Shown: piece after piece, positions 13,877-18,906 of the stretch
How the letters are laid out: each line of letters begins with the position of its first letter
How positions within the stretch are numbered: the stretch's first letter is position 1
Assembly: GCA_038319625.1 (NCBI GenBank)
Contig: JBBQDK010000046.1
Location: 1-18,906 of the forward strand
From: JBBQDK01 sp038319625
Lineage (GTDB): Bacteria > Pseudomonadota > Gammaproteobacteria > JBBQDK01
Length of the DNA: 18,906 nt
Direction of reading: 5' to 3'
Notes under the pieces: model-generated
What the model saw: the letters and a program-made list of their open reading frames with translations, nothing else
The model's database searches: none
What the model was told of the DNA's origin: nothing
Position numbers and translations under genes: made by a program

Positions 13877-15364
13877 ATGAGTGCATCCCAACCGATTTAC
13901 AGCGCTGCGCAGACACGGCAATTCGACCGCCTTGCCATCGCGGCGGGCGTTCCCGGCGGTTCGCTGATGGCGTGCGCCGGTGCGGCCGCCTACTCGGCGC
14001 TGCGGGCGCACTGGCCGGAGGCGCGACGCATCGTGGTGCTGTGCGGTGTCGGCAATAATGCGGGCGATGGTTTTGTGCTGGCGCGACTGGCGCTCGCGGC
14101 GGGTTGCCAGGTCAGCGTTTTGCAGTTGGGTGATGTCGCTGTGATCAAAGGTGATGCCCTGCAGGCTTTGCAGGCGTATCACGCGGCCGGCGGTGAATCG
14201 CGGAATTATGCGACCGCGGATCTGCCCGAAGCGGATGTGTTGGTCGATGCGCTGTTCGGCATCGGGCTGACGCGCGCCGTGGACGGTGCCTGGCGCGCGG
14301 CGATCGAGTCGATTAATGCCGCGTCGGCACCGGTGCTGGCGCTGGATCTGCCATCCGGTCTGCATGCCGACAGCGGGGCGGTGCTGGGCGTGGCGGTGCG
14401 CGCCGCGGTGACGGTGACTTTCATCGCCCGCAAGCCGGGCCTTTATACCGGCTCCGGTCCTGCGTACGCGGGGCGTATCATTTTTACGGATCTGGCCGTG
14501 CCATCAAGTGTCTATGCGGACGTAACACCCGCTGCGTTGCTGCTGACGCAGGCTATCCTGGTCGATTACCTGCCGCCGCGCGTGCGCGATGCGCACAAGG
14601 GCCGTTACGGTCATGTGCTGGTGGTTGGTGGCGAACACGGCATGAGTGGCGCGGCGCGACTCGCCGCGGAGGCGGCGGCGCGTGTCGGTGCTGGGCTGGT
14701 GAGCATCGCCACGCGCGCGGCGCATGCGGCGCTGCCGAATGCGGTACGTCCCGAATTGATGTGTCATGGCATAGAGCAAGCAGTGCAACTCTCGCCCTTG
14801 CTGGCGCGCGCCAATGTCATCGCTGTCGGGCCGGGTCTGGGGCAGAGCGAGTGGGCGCGCGCGCTGCTGGCGCGCGTCCTGGATACACGACTGCCACTGG
14901 TGGTCGATGCCGACGCGCTCAATCTGCTGGCGCGCGAAGCACAGCGGCGCGATAACTGGATACTGACGCCGCATCCCGGTGAGGCCGCTCGACTGTTGCA
15001 ATGCACTACTGCCGAAATCGCGGCGGATCGTTTTCACGCCGTACGGGAACTCGCGACGCGATTCGGTGGCGTGGCGGTATTGAAGGGCGCGGGCACACTG
15101 ATTGCGGTGCAGGATGGACCGGTGATGGTGTGCGACGCCGGCAATCCAGGCATGGCCAGCGGTGGCATGGGTGATGTCCTGACCGGCGTGATCGCCGGCC
15201 TGCTGGCGCAGGGTCTGCCGTTGTACGTTGCGGCACAGGTTGGTGTGCTGGTACATGGACAGGCGGGCGATGTTGCGGCACGCGACGGTGAGCGCGGCCT
15301 GCTGGCAGCCGACCTGTTGCCCTGTCTGCGGCACATCGTCAATCCGGTCGCATCGGCAACATGA
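13877..15364 (+). CDS. nnr: Bifunctional NAD(P)H-hydrate epimerase / ADP-dependent NAD(P)H-hydrate dehydratase
   Basis: This metabolite-repair enzyme restores NADH and NADPH from their damaged hydrates. The N-terminal epimerase domain (about residues 8-215) interconverts R and S hydrates; the C-terminal ribokinase-like domain dehydrates the S form at the expense of ADP. Visible in the first are GVGNNAGDGFVLARLA (57-72) and LDLPSGLHADSG. In the second are HKGRYGHVLVVGGEHGMSGA, VDADALNLL, LTPHPGEAARLL, VLKGAGTLI and the nucleotide motif GNPGMASGGMGDVLTG. The 495-residue length matches the fused form (E. coli YjeF/Nnr). The ATG lacks a good ribosome site. Its stop overlaps the tsaE start in an ATGA, and the order nnr-tsaE-amiB-mutL is conserved in gammaproteobacteria. 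Confidence 0.95.
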   Translation: MSASQPIYSAAQTRQFDRLAIAAGVPGGSLMACAGAAAYSALRAHWPEARRIVVLCGVGNNAGDGFVLARLALAAGCQVSVLQLGDVAVIKGDALQALQAYHAAGGESRNYATADLPEADVLVDALFGIGLTRAVDGAWRAAIESINAASAPVLALDLPSGLHADSGAVLGVAVRAAVTVTFIARKPGLYTGSGPAYAGRIIFTDLAVPSSVYADVTPAALLLTQAILVDYLPPRVRDAHKGRYGHVLVVGGEHGMSGAARLAAEAAARVGAGLVSIATRAAHAALPNAVRPELMCHGIEQAVQLSPLLARANVIAVGPGLGQSEWARALLARVLDTRLPLVVDADALNLLAREAQRRDNWILTPHPGEAARLLQCTTAEIAADRFHAVRELATRFGGVAVLKGAGTLIAVQDGPVMVCDAGNPGMASGGMGDVLTGVIAGLLAQGLPLYVAAQVGVLVHGQAGDVAARDGERGLLAADLLPCLRHIVNPVASAT

Positions 15365-15828
15365 CCACGCTGCTGGTCACAGTCGCCAGTGCGCAGGACA
15401 TGGAGGCGCTCGGTGCGCGTCTCGCGCAAGTTTGCAGCGGTGCCGCGCTGATCACGCTGCAAGGCGAACTGGGCACGGGCAAGACCACACTGGTGCGCGG
15501 ACTGCTGCGACGGCTCGGTCATCCGGGTAAGGTAAAGAGTCCGACCTACACGCTGGTCGAACCGTATGAGGTCGGCAAGCGCCGCATCTATCACTTCGAT
15601 CTCTATCGACTTGGTGTGGCGGAGGAACTGGACGACATCGGCCTGCGCGATTACCTCGATGCCGAATCTTTATGTCTGGTGGAATGGCCTGAGCGCGGCG
15701 CGGCGCGGCTGCCCGCGTCCGATCTACACATCGCTCTCGATTACACCGCTGCGGGCCGGTCGGTAGCGCTGACCGCCCATAGCCCTCACGGTAAAGACCT
15801 GCTCGCCGCGCTCGAGCGCCAGGCTTGA
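15361..15828 (+). CDS. tsaE: tRNA threonylcarbamoyladenosine biosynthesis ATPase TsaE
   Basis: TsaE is the small ATPase that works with TsaB and TsaD to make t6A at position 37 of ANN-decoding tRNAs. The 155-residue product has the Walker A loop GELGTGKTT (35-43), the family block VKSPTYTLVEPY (58-69), YHFDLYRLG (77-85) and VEWPERG (108-114). The ATG overlaps the nnr stop, so translation is probably coupled. It is followed by a 157-base AT-rich gap carrying a promoter for amiB, which indicates that amiB is at least partly transcribed independently. Confidence 0.96.
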   Translation: MTTLLVTVASAQDMEALGARLAQVCSGAALITLQGELGTGKTTLVRGLLRRLGHPGKVKSPTYTLVEPYEVGKRRIYHFDLYRLGVAEELDDIGLRDYLDAESLCLVEWPERGAARLPASDLHIALDYTAAGRSVALTAHSPHGKDLLAALERQA

Positions 15829-15921
15829 GCGACCGGTCCCAGACTACTTTCGGTTGCAGCCAATAGCTTTTTTTCAGTCGAGATATATAGGCTATGTCTA
15901 CGTTTTAATGAGATTAATTAC

Positions 15922-15949
15922 TTGAAATATTTTGGCGATCGTGTATACA
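15922..15949 (+). promoter_or_regulatory. Candidate sigma70 promoter for amiB
   Basis: TTGAAA (15922-15927) and TATACA (15944-15949) are separated by 16 bases in a markedly AT-rich part of the tsaE-amiB gap. The start of transcription would fall about 30 bases before the amiB ATG (15986), which has GGAG at 15971-15974. The spacing and composition make this the most believable promoter in the window. Confidence 0.5.
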
Positions 15950-15985
15950 TAAGGCACAGAACGGCCGACTGGAGTCTTTGTTGTA

Positions 15986-17353
15986 ATGAAATTCGCCGGG
16001 ATATTACTGGTGCTTGCCTTGTCCGTATGCCCTGGCGGTGCCTCCGCGGCCGGTACCGTGGTCCAGGGCATGCGGCTGTGGGCGGCGCCTGACAATACCC
16101 GTGTCGTCTTCGACAGCAGTGCCCCGGTGCATTACAGCTTGAGCACGCTGAGTGCGCCGTCACGCGTTGTCATCGATATCAGCGACGCGCAACTCCAGGT
16201 GGCACTGCCGATCCTGAAGCAGCAGGGCCTGGTCAAATCGGTGCGCAGCGCGATCATCCGTGGTAACGACCTGCGTGTTGTCCTGGAAACGACCGGCGCG
16301 GTACGACCCAAGAGCTTCACCCTCAAACCCAATGCGCCATACGGCGATCGCTTGGTTATTGATCTCTATCCGCGGGATGCCGCTAACGCGGTCGACGCTG
16401 ATGCGACACCGGCACGCGCCGCATCTTCCGCTTCGCACGAGTCCAATGTCGCCCGCAAGTCACTGCCTAAGACGGTGCACGATCTGGTGATCGCGATCGA
16501 CGCCGGGCACGGCGGCGAAGATCCCGGAGCGCACGGCAGTCGCGGCAGCAAGGAAAAAGATGTGGTGCTGGCGATCGCGCGCCGTCTGGACACCCTGGTC
16601 GCAAAGCAGCGCGGCATGCGCCCTGTGATGATCCGCAACGGCGATTATTATATCGGGCTGCGGCAACGCATTCAGAAGGCGCGCCAGGCCAAGGCCGACC
16701 TGTTCGTGTCCATCCATGCCGATGCCTTCAAGGATCGGAACGCCAGCGGCTCATCGGTTTTTACCCTGTCGCAGCGTGGCGCGACCAGTGAGGCGGCGCG
16801 CTGGTTGGCGGACAGTGAGAACGCCGCCGATCTGGTCGGCGGTGTCAGTCTCGACGACAAGGACAACCTGCTCGCTTCGGTGCTGCTCGATCTGTCGCAG
16901 ACCGCGACCAACGAGGCCAGTATGGAGGTGGGAGAAAAAGTGTTGAGCAAGCTCACGCGGGTCGGCAACGTGCACAAGGCGCGTGTGCAGCAGGCCGGAT
17001 TCGTGGTACTGAAGTCACCGGATATCCCCTCAATATTGGTCGAAACCGCTTTCATCTCCAATCCAAATGAAGAACGCAAGCTGCGCGATCCGCATCATCA
17101 GGAAGTGCTGGCCGAGGCGATCATGGCCGGTATACGTAACTACTTCGTGCACCGGGCGCCGCCCGGCACTGTGCTGGCGCAACAGGTACATCACAGAAGC
17201 CGGCATGTGATCAGTCCTGGAGAAACGCTATCCGGCATCGCCCGTCAGTACCGTGTGAGCACGCAGCGCCTGCGACAGGTGAACGGCCTACAGAGCAATG
17301 ACAATATCAAGATCGGAAGTGTCCTGCAGATTCCGGTCGGCAGCGATAGCTGA
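15986..17353 (+). CDS. amiB: N-acetylmuramoyl-L-alanine amidase AmiB/AmiC type with AMIN and LysM domains
   Basis: This periplasmic zinc amidase cuts the stem peptide from N-acetylmuramic acid, splitting septal peptidoglycan for daughter-cell separation. The 455-residue product has a signal peptide (1-21, ending GGASA), an AMIN domain (about 24-128) that targets it to the division site, a variable Ala-rich linker (131-165), an Amidase_3 domain (166-388) and a C-terminal LysM domain (406-450, HVISPGETLSGIARQYRVS) that binds glycan. Zinc ligands are His175 (IDAGHGG), Glu190 and His244 (VSIHADAF); Glu354 (LVETAFISNP) is catalytic. The insertion at about 285-345 is the place of the autoinhibitory helix normally relieved by EnvC- or NlpD-type activators. 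It lies between tsaE and mutL, the E. coli amiB position. Confidence 0.95.
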   Translation: MKFAGILLVLALSVCPGGASAAGTVVQGMRLWAAPDNTRVVFDSSAPVHYSLSTLSAPSRVVIDISDAQLQVALPILKQQGLVKSVRSAIIRGNDLRVVLETTGAVRPKSFTLKPNAPYGDRLVIDLYPRDAANAVDADATPARAASSASHESNVARKSLPKTVHDLVIAIDAGHGGEDPGAHGSRGSKEKDVVLAIARRLDTLVAKQRGMRPVMIRNGDYYIGLRQRIQKARQAKADLFVSIHADAFKDRNASGSSVFTLSQRGATSEAARWLADSENAADLVGGVSLDDKDNLLASVLLDLSQTATNEASMEVGEKVLSKLTRVGNVHKARVQQAGFVVLKSPDIPSILVETAFISNPNEERKLRDPHHQEVLAEAIMAGIRNYFVHRAPPGTVLAQQVHHRSRHVISPGETLSGIARQYRVSTQRLRQVNGLQSNDNIKIGSVLQIPVGSDS

Positions 17354-17361
17354 GTTCCTGT

Positions 17362-17385
17362 AAACCAGATCATATAATCCGGTTT
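17362..17385 (+). promoter_or_regulatory. Dyad enclosing a TATAAT in the amiB-mutL gap
   Basis: AAACC (17362-17366) and GGTTT (17381-17385) pair, with three more inner pairs after one mismatch, and enclose a perfect TATAAT (17373-17378). It could be a weak mutL promoter with an operator-like dyad or a small hairpin at the end of the amiB message. No good -35 is visible at the right distance, and no T-tract follows. Confidence 0.25.
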
Positions 17386-17482
17386 GCGCTCCATTCAAAC
17401 CAGACTTGTCTGTGCCGCTCGGTGCCCTCAGTGCCGTTTTCATGTACCCTGTTACGCATCCCGTATTTGCCGTCGACCTGCC

Positions 17483-18906
17483 ATGCGCATTCACAATCTG
17501 CCGTCACAACTGATCAATCAGATCGCCGCCGGCGAGGTGGTCGAGCGGCCGGCATCGGTTATCAAGGAGCTACTGGAGAACAGTCTGGATGCCGGTGCCA
17601 CGCGTATCGATGTGGACATTGAGCAGGGTGGACTGCGGCTGCTGCGCGTGCGCGACAACGGGTACGGAATTCATCCCGAGGATCTGGTGCTGGCCTTGTC
17701 ACGGCATGCCACCAGCAAGATCGCCAGCCTCGAAGATCTGGAACAGGTGGTGAGCATGGGCTTTCGCGGCGAAGCGCTGCCGAGCATCGCCTCAGTATCG
17801 CGCTTCACATTGATTTCGCATTGCCACGATGTGGAACAGGCTTGGCGCATCGACAGCGATGGCGCGACGATTGGCACGGCCACGCCTGCGGCCCATCCGG
17901 TCGGAACGACTATTGAAGTGCATGATCTGTTTTTCAATACACCGGCGCGGCGCAAGTTCCTGCGCACCGAAAAGACCGAGTTCGGCCATGTCGAGGAGAT
18001 GCTGCGACGCATTGCCTTGAGCCGGTTCGATGTCGAGTTCAATCTGCGCCACAACGAACGCGCGGTATGCCGCTTGCGCGGTGGACAGCAGATCGGCGAC
18101 AGCGAGCAGCGCGTCGCGGAGCTGTGCGGCGCGGAGTTTCTCGCCAGCGCATTTCGCATCGAACATGCCGCGGCGGGTCTGCGCCTGCATGGCTGGATCG
18201 GTGCGCCGACCTTTTCGCGCAGCCAGTCGGACCGCCAGTATTTCTTCGTCAACGGCCGCATGGTACGCGACAAGCTTGCCGGCCATGCCGTGCGTCAGGC
18301 CTATCACGATGTGCTGTATCACGGCCGGCATCCCGCTTTCGTGCTGTACTTCGAACTCGATCCGGCGCGCGTCGACGTCAACGCCCACCCGGCCAAGAGC
18401 GAAGTGCGTTTCCGTGATTCGCGTCTGGTGCACGATTTCCTGTTCCACACCGTGCATGAAGCGCTCGCTGCGACGCGTGCGGGCAATGCCGAGACAGCGC
18501 CGGCACCGGCGCTGCCGTCGCTGTCCTACCCGCAAGCGATGCCAGTCGGTAATCACTACGGCACCGGACAGCAGCACGCCATCGATCTGTCTGCGCGCGA
18601 GCAGATGCACACCTATGCTGCGTTGCATCCCGCGCCGGTCACGCCGCTCATGCCGGCTGTCGAGCCGGTCGATACGGCTGTGCCACCATTGGGTTATGCC
18701 CTGGCGCAACTGCTCGGCATCTACATCCTCGCCGAGAATGCCGCCGGCCTGGTGCTGGTGGATATGCACGCCGCCCATGAACGTATTACCTATGAGCGCC
18801 TCAAGGCCGCGCAGAGTGGCGCCGGCATGCAGGCACAGCCCTTACTGGTGCCGGTCAGTGTCGCAGTGAGCGCGCGCGAGGCCGATGTCGCTGAGGCGCA
18901 GGCCGA
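17483..18906 (+). CDS. mutL: DNA mismatch repair protein MutL, 5' part with endonuclease-type motif
   Basis: MutL couples MutS mismatch recognition to strand removal. The first 474 residues are in the window; the gene runs off the right edge with the frame intact. The GHKL ATPase domain (1 to about 330) has Glu29 and Asn33 (KELLENSLDAGA), Asp58 (RDNGYGI), the lid segment RHATSKI, and MGFRGEALPSI, NTPARRKFL and FVNGRMVRD. The variable linker covers about 335-410. The C-terminal domain starts near LGYALAQLLGIYILAEN and contains DMHAAHERITYE (427-438), which fits the D-Q-H-A-x2-E-x4-E metal motif of nicking MutLs with Met for Gln. That motif is absent from E. coli MutL, which relies on MutH. The ATG at 17483 gives the standard N-terminus MRIHNLPSQLINQIAAGEVV. 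Confidence 0.96.
   Translation, partial: MRIHNLPSQLINQIAAGEVVERPASVIKELLENSLDAGATRIDVDIEQGGLRLLRVRDNGYGIHPEDLVLALSRHATSKIASLEDLEQVVSMGFRGEALPSIASVSRFTLISHCHDVEQAWRIDSDGATIGTATPAAHPVGTTIEVHDLFFNTPARRKFLRTEKTEFGHVEEMLRRIALSRFDVEFNLRHNERAVCRLRGGQQIGDSEQRVAELCGAEFLASAFRIEHAAAGLRLHGWIGAPTFSRSQSDRQYFFVNGRMVRDKLAGHAVRQAYHDVLYHGRHPAFVLYFELDPARVDVNAHPAKSEVRFRDSRLVHDFLFHTVHEALAATRAGNAETAPAPALPSLSYPQAMPVGNHYGTGQQHAIDLSAREQMHTYAALHPAPVTPLMPAVEPVDTAVPPLGYALAQLLGIYILAENAAGLVLVDMHAAHERITYERLKAAQSGAGMQAQPLLVPVSVAVSAREADVAEAQA

Noticed and set aside
15845..15895. Intrinsic terminator for tsaE at the T7 run near 15868-15874
   Set aside because: The T-run is preceded by only a 3-bp TTG/CAA pairing, so no credible stem exists; the loose ATAGC/GCTAT dyad spans the T-run instead of preceding it.
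17792..18778. Long minus-strand open frame opposite mutL (328 codons)
   Set aside because: The mutL frame is intact with all ATPase motifs; the opposite frame is a codon-bias shadow rich in Arg, His and Gln.
1..18906. CRISPR arrays, tRNA, rRNA, insertion sequences, toxin-antitoxin pairs, phage genes
   Set aside because: I looked for regular spaced repeats, tRNA-like cloverleaf ends, transposase motifs and small paired toxin genes, and saw none. By-eye inspection could miss a small RNA.

Overview
The window is chromosomal, GC-rich bacterial DNA from a gammaproteobacterium, probably a non-enteric aerobic or autotroph-like lineage. Three gene neighbourhoods support this: petB-petC-sspA-sspB, the rsmI / lpoA-yraN-gmhA(diaA)-dolP divergon (LpoA is a gammaproteobacterial protein), and nnr-tsaE-amiB-mutL. 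The MutL carries the nicking-endonuclease motif typical of bacteria without MutH, which argues against an Enterobacterales-type host. I see no IS elements, CRISPR arrays, tRNA or rRNA.

Layout. 1-1373: the 3' part of cytochrome b and the complete cytochrome c1 of the bc1 complex. They are followed by two tandem GC-rich hairpins and then sspA and sspB (1479-2608), separated by a repeat-like dyad. 2669-6640 lies on the minus strand: a small DUF3301-like membrane protein and the lpoA-yraN-gmhA-dolP operon, concerned with the cell envelope (peptidoglycan synthase activation, LPS heptose, outer-membrane lipoprotein). rsmI (16S rRNA methylation) is divergent from lpoA. 7704-9684 holds the glutathione-dependent formaldehyde detoxification pair, class III alcohol dehydrogenase and S-formylglutathione hydrolase.

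9685-10130 is a relatively AT-rich, apparently non-coding stretch. It leads into the only accessory-looking unit of the window: a 50-residue lipoprotein (10131-10283) followed 12 bases later by a 754-residue exported, 12-cysteine protein of unrecognised family (10296-12560), closed by a strong intrinsic terminator. This two-gene exported unit is the best candidate for something undescribed.

12676-13797 (minus) is queG (queuosine synthesis). Divergent from it is the conserved nnr-tsaE-amiB-mutL cluster: metabolite repair, tRNA t6A, septum-splitting amidase and mismatch repair. mutL runs off the right edge. Apart from the exported pair and a few dyads and short repeats, the window is conserved housekeeping DNA.
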